Part shown: positions 1 through 6,921 of the stretch, in pieces
Numbering within the stretch: the stretch's first letter is position 1
Layout of the letters: each line of letters starts with the position of its first letter
Source of the DNA: Novosphingobium sp.
Lineage (GTDB): Bacteria > Pseudomonadota > Alphaproteobacteria > Sphingomonadales > Sphingomonadaceae
Assembly (NCBI RefSeq): GCF_039595395.1
Contig: NZ_JBCNLP010000001.1
Span: 3,782,001-3,846,000, forward strand
Length of the DNA: 64,000 nucleotides
Direction of reading: 5' to 3'
Program-made: the position numbers and the translations under genes
Notes under the pieces: generated by a model
Seen by the model: the letters and a program-made list of their open reading frames with translations, nothing else
Told to the model about the DNA's origin: nothing
The model's database searches: none

Positions 1-1
1 C

Positions 2-127
2 GCGCGTTCCGCGACGATCATCGATCATGAACCCGATGATGGTTTCGACAGCGACTTTGATGGCGATTTCTCTGGTGACCATGACGGCCCCAGCTTCGCC
101 CGCACCCTGCGCCGCACGCAAAGGTAA
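2..127 (+). CDS. fliO: C-terminal end of a flagellar protein, probably FliO (partial)
   Basis: Reading frame 2 is open from the left edge to a TAA at 125-127 and encodes 41 residues with normal codon use. The tail is rich in Asp and Gly and ends in a basic stretch, FARTLRRTQR. The stop is one base from the fliP start codon (TAAGATG), so the genes are probably translationally coupled. FliO precedes fliP in most flagellar operons and is a poorly conserved membrane protein with a hydrophilic C-terminus. The identification therefore rests on position rather than sequence. FliN is a less likely alternative, because no SpoA-like sequence is visible in this short piece. Confidence 0.45.
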   Translation, partial: ARSATIIDHEPDDGFDSDFDGDFSGDHDGPSFARTLRRTQR

Positions 128-128
128 G

Positions 129-947
129 ATGATGCGCAAGTTTTTCGCCCTGCTGACGGTGGCTGCAGGCTCTCTCATGTCGGGCACCGCATTCGCCCAG
201 ACGGCAGCTCCCGCTGCTGCCTCTGGTGCCTCTGGTGCCGCTGCCGGCCCTTCCATGCCCAGCGCCATCCCCGGTGCGATGGACCGCGCCTTCCAGTCTA
301 TGAACGGCGGGCCGGGCGGAGGTTTAACCCTCTCGCTGCAACTTCTTATCATCATGGGCCTGCTGACGATCCTGCCCAGCCTGATCCTGATGATGACCAG
401 CTTCACCCGCATCCTCGTCGTGCTCTCGATCCTGCGTCAGGCGCTAGGCCTGCAGCAGAGCCCGCCCAATCAGGTGCTGATCGGTCTGGCGCTGTTTCTC
501 TCGCTTTTCGTGATGGCGCCCACGCTGGACAAGCTGAACACGCAGGCGATCGCCCCCTATTCGGCCGGGCAGATCAACGCCCAGCAGGCGATCACCGTGG
601 GCGGCGCGCAGTTTCATGACTTCATGATCCGCCAGACCCGCAAGACCGATCTGGGCATGTTCGCCGATATGGCCAAGGCGCCCAAATTCGCCGATCCCAA
701 GGATGTGCCCTTCTCGATCCTGCTGCCGGCCTTCGTCACCAGCGAGCTGAAGACCGCCTTCCAGATCGGCTTCATGCTCTATCTGCCCTTTCTGGTGATC
801 GATCTTGTCGTCTCCTCGGTGCTGATGTCGCTGGGCATGATGATGATGAGCCCGACGATCATCTCGCTGCCCTTCAAGCTGCTGCTCTTTGTGCTGGTCG
901 ATGGCTGGGCGCTGCTGATGGGCTCGCTGGCATCGAGCTTCGGCTGA
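129..947 (+). CDS. fliP: Flagellar export apparatus protein FliP
   Basis: FliP forms the core of the flagellar type III export gate together with FliQ and FliR, in the inner membrane. The product is 272 aa. It begins with a cleavable signal peptide (MMRKFFALL...AFAQ), as FliP proteins do, then an Ala/Gly/Pro-rich linker, then the conserved block starting LQLLIIMGLLTILPSLILMM followed by TSFTRILVVLSILRQALG. The C-terminal segment LGMMMMSPTIISLPFKLLLF is also typical. I chose the ATG at 129 because the signal peptide starts there and AAGGT lies just upstream. The ATG at 132 is equally possible, while the longer ORF from 27 has no such support. fliQ follows 10 bases later. Confidence 0.95.
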   Translation: MMRKFFALLTVAAGSLMSGTAFAQTAAPAAASGASGAAAGPSMPSAIPGAMDRAFQSMNGGPGGGLTLSLQLLIIMGLLTILPSLILMMTSFTRILVVLSILRQALGLQQSPPNQVLIGLALFLSLFVMAPTLDKLNTQAIAPYSAGQINAQQAITVGGAQFHDFMIRQTRKTDLGMFADMAKAPKFADPKDVPFSILLPAFVTSELKTAFQIGFMLYLPFLVIDLVVSSVLMSLGMMMMSPTIISLPFKLLLFVLVDGWALLMGSLASSFG

Positions 948-957
948 GGACGCGCTG

Positions 958-1251
958 ATGGATGACACATCGCAGATGCTGGCGCTGGCCGACCGGATGC
1001 TCTGGGTGGTGACGCTGTGCGCCGCCCCGGTGCTGCTGGGGTGCCTGGCGGTCGGCCTGATCGTCGGCATCTTTCAGGCCGCGACCTCGATCAACGAGCA
1101 GACGCTGACCTTCCTGCCCAAGATCGCCATCACCGTGCTGATGCTGATGGTGCTGGGTGCCAGCATGATGGGGCTGATCGGCGACTTCACCAAGGATATC
1201 TTCACCGCCATCGCCCATCTGGGCGCCGCGCAGGGCAATGTGGGCGGATAG
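958..1251 (+). CDS. fliQ: Flagellar export apparatus protein FliQ
   Basis: FliQ is a small two-helix membrane subunit that packs around FliP and FliR in the export gate. The 97-aa product is slightly longer than the usual 89 aa. It shows the two hydrophobic segments (about residues 15-38 and 52-75) separated by the conserved motif QAATSINEQTLTFLPKI. It lies between fliP and fliR with gaps of 10 and 6 bases, so the three are one transcriptional and assembly unit. No unusual features were seen. Confidence 0.95.
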   Translation: MDDTSQMLALADRMLWVVTLCAAPVLLGCLAVGLIVGIFQAATSINEQTLTFLPKIAITVLMLMVLGASMMGLIGDFTKDIFTAIAHLGAAQGNVGG

Positions 1252-1257
1252 AGGCGC

Positions 1258-2052
1258 ATGTTCGGTCTCAACTTCGGCTTTGGCGACCTTGAGGTCGAAT
1301 TCTGGCGCTGGGCCTTCCTGATGACCCGCATCGGCGCCGCGCTGGTGGCCGCGCCCTTCTTCGGCACCGGCAATGTGCCAGCGCAGGTGCGCGTGACCAT
1401 GGCGGGCGCCATCGCCTTGCTGGTCGCCACCAGCACCAAGGTGGCCGCGCCCGCCGATCTGATGTCGATGTCGGGCTATCTGGCGATCATTGGCGAGGTC
1501 GCCATCGGAACCATGCTGGGCTTCGTGCTGCAATTCACCTTCGCCGCCCCGGCCATCGCCGCAGAGCTGATCGGCGGCAGCATGGCGCTGAGCCTGGCCG
1601 CCACCATCGACCCCAATTCGGGCGCCCGCTCGCCGATCCTGGGGCAATATTTTGCCGTGATCCTCACGCTGATCTTTCTGGGGCTGGGCGCGCATCTGCA
1701 ATGGATCGCGCTGGTGGTCAAAAGCTATGAGGCCTTTCCGCCGGGGCAGGTGCTGGGCTCGGCGGTGCTGTCGGCCCCGCGTCTGGGCGTGGTGCTCGGC
1801 TTTGCCTCGACGATGTTCGCCACCGCGGTGATGATGGCGCTGCCGGTCACGCTCACCCTGCTGCTGATCCAGGTGCTGGCGGGGCTGCTGAGCCGTTCGG
1901 CGCCCGCGCTCAACCTGTTTTCGCTGGGCCTGCCCGCCGGGATCATCGGCGGTCTGGCCGCGCTGCTGGCCACCGCGCCGATGATCAGCGACCGCATGAC
2001 CGACCTTTCGGCTCAGGCGATCGAACAGATCAGCCAGGTGATGGGAGGCTAG
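1258..2052 (+). CDS. fliR: Flagellar export apparatus protein FliR
   Basis: FliR is the third core membrane subunit of the flagellar export gate. The product is 264 aa, normal for the family, with about six hydrophobic segments. Family features visible are the N-terminal FWRWAFLMTRIGAALVAAPFFG, the middle segment GFVLQFTFAAPAIAAELIGGSMALSLA, and the C-terminal LLSRSAPALNLFSLGLPAGIIGG. It starts 6 bases after fliQ and ends 3 bases before flhB, consistent with one operon. Confidence 0.95.
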   Translation: MFGLNFGFGDLEVEFWRWAFLMTRIGAALVAAPFFGTGNVPAQVRVTMAGAIALLVATSTKVAAPADLMSMSGYLAIIGEVAIGTMLGFVLQFTFAAPAIAAELIGGSMALSLAATIDPNSGARSPILGQYFAVILTLIFLGLGAHLQWIALVVKSYEAFPPGQVLGSAVLSAPRLGVVLGFASTMFATAVMMALPVTLTLLLIQVLAGLLSRSAPALNLFSLGLPAGIIGGLAALLATAPMISDRMTDLSAQAIEQISQVMGG

Positions 2053-2055
2053 CGC

Positions 2056-3204
2056 ATGGCCGAGACCGCCGGCGAGAAAACGCTCGAACCAACCGAAAAG
2101 CGCCTGAAAGACGCCGCCAAGGGTGGCGACGTCCTGCGCTCACGCGAGTTGGCGGTGGCGGCCACGGCGCTGGTGGCGGCGGCCTTCATGAAGGCCTTCG
2201 GACCATGGCTGCTCTCGGGGATGAGCGAGGCCATGCGCATGGGGCTGGTGTGGAACCGCGCCGATATCGAGGACTTCCGCCCCGGCCTGCTGATGATACG
2301 GCTCGGCGCGATGGTGGTGGTGCCGGTGATGATCCTGTCGCTGATGGTGATCGCAGCCACGCTGATCGTGCAATTGGGCTTTGCCGGGCGCCATGGCCGT
2401 TTCGTCGCCAGCAATCTGATGCCCAAGGGATCGCGGCTCGATCCGATGAAGGGCATGACCAAGGTCTTCGGGCCGCAAGGCTGGATCGAGGTGGGCAAGG
2501 GCCTGCTGAAACTGACCCTGCTCGGCGCGATCGCCTGGTTCTGGGGCAAGTCGCGGATCGAGGGGCTGCAGCAGCTCACCGCCGTGGGTCTGGCCGGGCA
2601 GCTCGCCTTCGCCTGGGAGGCGCTGACCTCGCTGATGATGCAACTGGCCGCCGGTTTCGTGGTGATCGCCATGTTCGACTGGCCGGTGCAGTGGCTGCGC
2701 CGCCAGCGCCGCCTGCGCATGAGCCTGCAGGAGGTCAAGGACGAGAACAAGGAACAGGAAGGCAGCCCCGAGGCGCGCGCTCACCGCCGCCGCCGCCAGC
2801 GCCAGATCGCCATGGGCGCGATCGGCGCGGCGATGCGCAAGGCGCAATTCGTGGTGACCAACCCGACGCATTTCTCGGTGGCGCTGGTCTATGACCCCGA
2901 CATCGCCCCGGCCCCGGTGGTGGTGGTAAAGGGGCGCGGGGAAAAGGCGCTGGCGATCCGCGAACTGGCCGCCGAGCGCGAGATCCCCTGTCTGGAATTT
3001 CCGGGTCTGGCCCGCTCGCTCTATTACACGACGCGCGACAATCAGATGATCCGCGAGGAGCTGTATGTCGCGGTGGCGGGCGTGCTGGGCTTTGTGCTGT
3101 CGCTCAAACGCGGCGAGCGGCGCGACACCCCGATGGTGGACGTGCCGGTGGAGCTGCGCTTCGACACCAATGGCCGCCCGCAGCCCGGCGAACCGGAAGA
3201 ATGA
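2056..3204 (+). CDS. flhB: Flagellar export switch protein FlhB
   Basis: FlhB controls substrate-specificity switching of the flagellar export apparatus from rod/hook to filament-type substrates. The 382-aa product has the cytoplasmic start GEKTLEPTEKRLKDAAKGGDV, four hydrophobic segments (about residues 30-210), and a long C-terminal cytoplasmic domain. The self-cleaving motif NPTH is intact at residues 269-272, where cleavage between Asn and Pro is expected. It is the last gene of the fliP-Q-R-flhB block. Directly downstream, at 3207-3329, is a decayed copy of repeat family A rather than another flagellar gene. Confidence 0.95.
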   Translation: MAETAGEKTLEPTEKRLKDAAKGGDVLRSRELAVAATALVAAAFMKAFGPWLLSGMSEAMRMGLVWNRADIEDFRPGLLMIRLGAMVVVPVMILSLMVIAATLIVQLGFAGRHGRFVASNLMPKGSRLDPMKGMTKVFGPQGWIEVGKGLLKLTLLGAIAWFWGKSRIEGLQQLTAVGLAGQLAFAWEALTSLMMQLAAGFVVIAMFDWPVQWLRRQRRLRMSLQEVKDENKEQEGSPEARAHRRRRQRQIAMGAIGAAMRKAQFVVTNPTHFSVALVYDPDIAPAPVVVVKGRGEKALAIRELAAEREIPCLEFPGLARSLYYTTRDNQMIREELYVAVAGVLGFVLSLKRGERRDTPMVDVPVELRFDTNGRPQPGEPEE

Positions 3205-3206
3205 TG

Positions 3207-3329
3207 TTGGTGGAGAGACAGGGCGCAAGGATCGGGTGCCACTGCCCGCGCGCCGGAAGACGTCGTGGGAGCGCGAGGGCCCGGAGCATGCCTCTTGAGG
3301 CAGGCGACCAACAGGACGCTCCCCTCGCA
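3207..3329. repeat. Decayed half copy of palindromic element family A (copy A7)
   Basis: This stretch matches the right half of the family A elements: GGTGGAGAG, then CCACTGCCC, then CGGAAGACGTC and GGGAGCGCGAGGG. The terminal palindrome is split. GCGAGGG at 3273-3279 and its partner CCCTCGC at 3322-3328 are separated by 42 bases, which include a smaller inverted repeat around GCATGCCTC and GAGGCAGGC. The left half is missing. It fills most of the flhB-fliD gap and may still act as a terminator for the fliP-flhB operon. Confidence 0.75.
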
Positions 3330-3413
3330 TCTTCCCTTCCTTCTGCCCCTTCCCACCAAAAGTTAATCCCCTTTCATCCTTAAGCCCCGCCGCAAGGAAC
3401 CGTTCTTACAGCC

Positions 3414-4943
3414 ATGACCACGACATCAGCCACGAGCTCCTCGACTGCGTCCACGGCATCCACCGCGACCACGTCGACGACGAGCACTTCGTCTTCGTCG
3501 AGCACTTCGACGATCGGCCAGCAGATCCTGTCGTCGCTCGGTGTGAACACCGGCGCCAGTCTGACGGGTCTGGCAGCGAACATCGCGAAGGCGCAATATG
3601 CGAGCCAGAACGATGCGCTCAACACCCAGCTCACGCAGGTGCAGCTCCAGATTTCCGAGGCGACCCAGCTCAAAAGCGATCTGCTCTCGTTCCAAAGCTC
3701 GCTCTCCAGCCTGATCGACGGCGGCAATCTGCTGCCCTCGCCCACCGTGGCCAACAGCTCCGTGGCCAGCGCCACCCTGCCGATCGGCAGCTCGGGCGCG
3801 TCGAGCAGCTACTCGCTGGAAGTGACCCAGCTCGCCGCCCCGCAGACCATGGCCGCCGCCAGCATGGCGAGCGGCACCACCGTTCAGGGCGGCACGCTGA
3901 CCTTCAACTTCGGCACGGTGACCAACGGCACCTTCTCGGCCGACACCACCCATGCCGCCGCCACCGTGACCATTCCGGACGGCTCCTCGCTGACCGCGAC
4001 GGCCAGCATCATCAACAGCGCCGGCATCGGCGTCACCGCCTATGTCTCGACCAACACCGACGGCTCGCAGCAGTTGGTGATGAAGGGCACGCAGGGCGCG
4101 GCCAACGCTTTCACCATCAGCGCCAGCGGCAACGGCACGACCGGCACCACCAGCCTGTCGAGCTTTGCCTATGACCCTTCGGCCACCGGCGGCTATTCGG
4201 TGACGACACAGGCCGCCAACGCGGCCTACAAGCTGGACGGCATCGCCCGCACCAGCACCAGCAACACCATCACCAATGCCGCCCCCGGCCTGTCGCTCAA
4301 GCTGACGGGCACCAATGTCGGCAATCCCACCACCGTGAGCTTCGGCGATCCGTCGAGCGGCATCACGACCGCGATGCAGAACCTCACCACGGTACTCAAC
4401 CAGCTGGTCGGTGAAATGAACACCGACATGTCGAACAATGGCGGCGGCCTGGCCAATGACAGCGGCGCCAAGCAGATGGCGCGCCAGTTCTCGGCGCTGG
4501 CCGGCACGGTGCTGATGCCCAATGCCGCCGCGGGCGCGCCGCGCACGCTGGCCGATCTGGGTCTCTCGACCCAGAAGGACGGCACCTACACGCTCGACAC
4601 CAGCAAGCTGGCCACGGCGCTCGCCAATTACCCCGATGCGGTGTCCGGCATGTTCACCAAGGGTGTGAACGGCGTCTATGCCACGGTCAACAAGATGGTC
4701 AGCAGCCTGACCACCTCGACCGATCCGGGCTCGCTGGCCGGTTCGGTGACGCGCTATACCACGCTGCAGAAGTCGATCACCGATCAGCAGGCCAATCTGG
4801 CCACGCTGCAGAGCCAGCTTCAGGATCGCCTGACCACGCAATATGCCGCCACGGATGCCGCGGTGGCAGGTTACAACTCCACGCTGTCTTACCTGAAGCA
4901 GCAGATTGCTGTGTGGACCAACTCCAACAACAGCAACAACTAA
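3414..4943 (+). CDS. fliD: Flagellar filament cap protein FliD
   Basis: FliD (HAP2) caps the growing filament and helps flagellin fold at the tip; it is exported through the flagellar channel. The 509-aa product has a Ser/Thr-rich disordered start (residues 1-32), the FliD N-terminal region (about 33-130, LTGLAANIAKAQYASQNDALN and LKSDLLSFQSSLSSL), a variable exposed middle, and a C-terminal coiled-coil region (about 400-505). There is no Sec signal peptide, as expected. Lys and Cys are scarce and Ser, Thr and Ala abundant, as in surface axial proteins. A weak AAGGAA lies 15 bases before the ATG. fliS follows 13 bases after the stop, a standard fliDS pair. Confidence 0.93.
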   Translation: MTTTSATSSSTASTASTATTSTTSTSSSSSTSTIGQQILSSLGVNTGASLTGLAANIAKAQYASQNDALNTQLTQVQLQISEATQLKSDLLSFQSSLSSLIDGGNLLPSPTVANSSVASATLPIGSSGASSSYSLEVTQLAAPQTMAAASMASGTTVQGGTLTFNFGTVTNGTFSADTTHAAATVTIPDGSSLTATASIINSAGIGVTAYVSTNTDGSQQLVMKGTQGAANAFTISASGNGTTGTTSLSSFAYDPSATGGYSVTTQAANAAYKLDGIARTSTSNTITNAAPGLSLKLTGTNVGNPTTVSFGDPSSGITTAMQNLTTVLNQLVGEMNTDMSNNGGGLANDSGAKQMARQFSALAGTVLMPNAAAGAPRTLADLGLSTQKDGTYTLDTSKLATALANYPDAVSGMFTKGVNGVYATVNKMVSSLTTSTDPGSLAGSVTRYTTLQKSITDQQANLATLQSQLQDRLTTQYAATDAAVAGYNSTLSYLKQQIAVWTNSNNSNN

Positions 4944-4956
4944 GGCATTCCGCGTC

Positions 4957-5331
4957 ATGCTCGCCCTTCGTGATCCCGCTCAGGCCTACCGCCGCGTCGA
5001 TTTCGAGGCGCGCGTGTCGAGTGCCGACCAGCGCGAGCTGGTCCGCATGTGCTATGAGCGCGTGATCTCCTCGCTGGGCAGCGCGATCCACGCCCATGGC
5101 AAGGGCGACAATGGCGTGAAGAGCCAGGCGCTGACCCGCGCCCTGTCGGCGCTGACGGCCCTGCAGGTGGGCGTCAGCGGCGATGACACGATGGCGGGCG
5201 CGCTGGCCCAGTTCTACACCGCCGCGCGCCATGCCGTGCTCGACAGCGTGCTGGAGTTCGATGCCCGCACCCTGCGCAATGTGCGGCAGGACATCGCCGA
5301 CATCTCGGCCCATCTGATGGGCGGACACTGA
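4957..5331 (+). CDS. fliS: Flagellin export chaperone FliS
   Basis: FliS binds the C-terminus of cytosolic flagellin and prevents premature polymerisation. The 124-aa product shows the family's start (ALRDPAQAYRRVDFEARVSSADQRELVRMCYERVISSLGSA) and is all-helical in character. I chose the ATG at 4957 because the FliS homology starts there. An in-frame ATG at 4906 would begin inside fliD. No flagellin gene is in the window, so its client is encoded elsewhere. A fragment of repeat family B starts 5 bases after the stop and probably ends the transcript. Confidence 0.9.
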   Translation: MLALRDPAQAYRRVDFEARVSSADQRELVRMCYERVISSLGSAIHAHGKGDNGVKSQALTRALSALTALQVGVSGDDTMAGALAQFYTAARHAVLDSVLEFDARTLRNVRQDIADISAHLMGGH

Positions 5332-5336
5332 GGGCG

Positions 5337-5395
5337 TCTGCCTGAAAATCCGGCGTGACCGGATTGTGCGGCACCAGCCCCTCTTCCCGCCCTGT
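5337..5395 (+). repeat. Truncated family B element after fliS (copy B4), probable terminator
   Basis: The segment begins CTGCCTGAAAATCCGGC, continues through the paired half CCGGATT and reads GCGGCACCAGCCCCTCTTCCCGCCC before breaking off. This matches the hairpin and the first inverted arm of the full copies at 39263, 49278 and 63351, but the second arm is absent. A run of T follows at 5396-5401. The placement right after a stop codon matches the other members. Confidence 0.7.
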
Positions 5396-5740
5396 CTTTT
5401 TCCACAGCTTAGAACGCGAATCTCTCATCCGAATCCGCCGCTTAGTTCGCGCCGGATGAACGACTGATTCAGCCCATATTCAGGGAAAATGGTGTCTTGG
5501 AGGGGTTCCGACGCATCCCCCTGCGCCGACAGATCCCGCCATAATGGTGAGAATTTTACGCGATCAAAACTCTGATCCGGAGTTAATTGATCTGCAAACT
5601 GGCGGAATTCCGGATTATCCCCTACCCTGCTGTCAATGCTTCAGATTCGGACTGAAATGTATTCCGAAACGGAGGAGTTTTCCGTCCAAAACCTAGGCAG
5701 AACTTGCTAGGCGTTAACCATGAACTCAGGGGGAGCAATC
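5396..5740. other. Intergenic region upstream of the LuxR-type regulator
   Basis: No gene is supported here. The region is more AT-rich than its surroundings. It contains the palindrome CGGAATTCCG at about 5604-5613 and a CtrA-like box at 5714-5721. The most likely role is promoter and operator DNA for the regulator gene at 5741. Confidence 0.5.
5714..5721 (+). promoter_or_regulatory. CtrA-like half site TTAACCAT
   Basis: TTAACCAT equals the short CtrA-binding motif described in Caulobacter, where the full site is TTAA-N7-TTAA. It sits 20 bases before the chosen start codon of the LuxR-type gene and overlaps an upstream in-frame ATG (5720). This supports 5741, preceded by AGGGGG, as the true start. 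CtrA controls motility in many alphaproteobacteria. Binding here is inference. Confidence 0.35.
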
Positions 5741-6343
5741 ATGACAAACGGAACCAGTCTCTTTCTAGTCGATGGTGATGTCCGGCGTCGTGCGGCGATC
5801 TCGCACTTGCTGTCGGGCAGCGATATTCACGTGGAGCCTTTCGAGGACGCCTCTGAATTGATCGCCCGCTGGCCCAAGGCGGGCCTGCTGCTGGTGCATG
5901 ACGATGGCCGTTCTATCGCCGCCTTGCTCGCGCAGATGGGCCGCTCGGGCCAGTGGCTGCCGGTGATCGGCTTTGCCCAGGCCCCCGAAACCCGCATGGT
6001 CGTGCGCGCCGTGCTGGATGGCGCGATCGACTACATCGCCTGGCCTTTCAGCCGCGAGGAAATCGGCCATGTCGTCAGCGAGGCGGAGGCCAAGGCCGAA
6101 ACCTTCGGCAGCGCCAAGCTGCGTGAGGCGCTGGCCCGCAGCCGCGTCGACCGCCTGACCAAGCGTGAGCGCGAAGTGCTGGCCGGCGTGGCCGGTGGCC
6201 TGTCGAACCGCATGATCGGTGAAAAGCTGTCGATCTCGCCGCGCACGGTGGAAATCCATCGCGCCAACATGCTGACCAAGATGGGCGCCAACCACACCTC
6301 CGAAGCGATCCGCATCGCCATCGAGGCCGCGCTGGTCGAATAA
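5741..6343 (+). CDS. LuxR-family transcriptional regulator with an atypical receiver domain
   Basis: The product is 200 aa. Residues 135-198 form a clear GerE/LuxR helix-turn-helix domain (RLTKREREVLAGVAGGLSNRMIGEKL, then SISPRTVEIHRANMLTKMGA). Residues 6-115 resemble a FixJ-type receiver, but two key positions are altered. Where the phospho-acceptor Asp ends strand 3 the sequence reads LLLVHDD (His53 at the aligned position, Asp54-55 next), and the conserved Lys before Pro-Phe is Trp101 (DYIAWPF). Phosphorylation may be absent or changed. The ATG at 5741 has AGGGGG 7 bases upstream. The position between fliS and the che genes suggests a role in motility control, which is inference. Confidence 0.8.
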   Translation: MTNGTSLFLVDGDVRRRAAISHLLSGSDIHVEPFEDASELIARWPKAGLLLVHDDGRSIAALLAQMGRSGQWLPVIGFAQAPETRMVVRAVLDGAIDYIAWPFSREEIGHVVSEAEAKAETFGSAKLREALARSRVDRLTKREREVLAGVAGGLSNRMIGEKLSISPRTVEIHRANMLTKMGANHTSEAIRIAIEAALVE

Positions 6344-6921
6344 ACCCCGGCGGGAGACCGGGAGGGGCTTGCCCCGCCCCGCGGCTCCCTGTCGTCAGCC
6401 GGTCAGCTTTCCAATTCAGCCACCTGCGCCACCCCCGGTGCATTCATGGGTGCCTTAGACCTCTCCACGCCGCTCCTGCCCTCTCCGGGCCGAAGCGGCG
6501 TGGTTTGCATAGCATGAGAGGCATGCCCTTTCCCCGCTTCCCCGGAGCCCCCCTCTCCGGAAAGGCGCCTAGGGCAGTATGCGGAATGATTTATGCCTGA
6601 TATCCGGCCCTGATATCCGGCGAAGATGGGATGCTCCCCCTGCTCCCTCACGCGCCCGGTGGCAGGTACCATACCCGGCATGGCAATCATGTCAAAGAAC
6701 CACAGCCACTGTGGGGCCTGACACTCGCGCCGGGTGCTTTCAAAGCTGGTGGCATAGCTCGCAGCCCTTCTTCCACAGGGTCGAGCAAACATCCGCAGCG
6801 GCAGATGCCTCCAATCCGGATCGATGAATCCCCTTCGGCGCGTTTCAGGCAACCGGCCGGACGGATCACGCCAAGCATCGAACCGCCTGGCCCACCACCG
6901 CCCCCTCCGGCCCAGCCCGCC
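6344..6921. other. Large convergent intergenic region
   Basis: This 578-base gap lies between two convergent genes and holds no convincing coding sequence. The one long frame in it (6403-6852, minus) has no domain and crosses low-complexity sequence. Possible GC-rich hairpins lie at 6360-6390, just after the LuxR-type stop. A perfect tandem 13-base repeat occurs at 6596-6621. The length is unusual for convergent genes in this compact genome, so a small RNA or gene remnant is possible. Confidence 0.4.
6596..6621. repeat. Tandem 13-bp repeat CCTGATATCCGGC
   Basis: Two identical, directly adjacent copies of CCTGATATCCGGC occupy 6596-6608 and 6609-6621. Each contains the palindrome GATATC. It may be a paired protein-binding site or a slippage product. 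Confidence 0.6.

Noticed and set aside
3350..3413. Possible sigma-28 promoter before fliD (AAAGTTAA)
   Set aside because: No matching -10 (GCCGATAA-like) occurs at the right spacing.
5690..5711. Possible sigma-54 promoter (GGCAGAACTTGC) before the LuxR-type gene
   Set aside because: The GG-to-GC spacing is two bases short of the required distance.
6400..6480. Possible tRNA on the minus strand (GGTGGCTGAATTGG resembles a D-arm)
   Set aside because: No T-arm GGTTCGAATCC sequence or acceptor pairing could be found at the right distance.
6403..6852. 149-aa minus-strand frame in the convergent gap
   Set aside because: It has no domain, no ribosome site and an irregular composition. It is more likely random open frame in GC-rich DNA.
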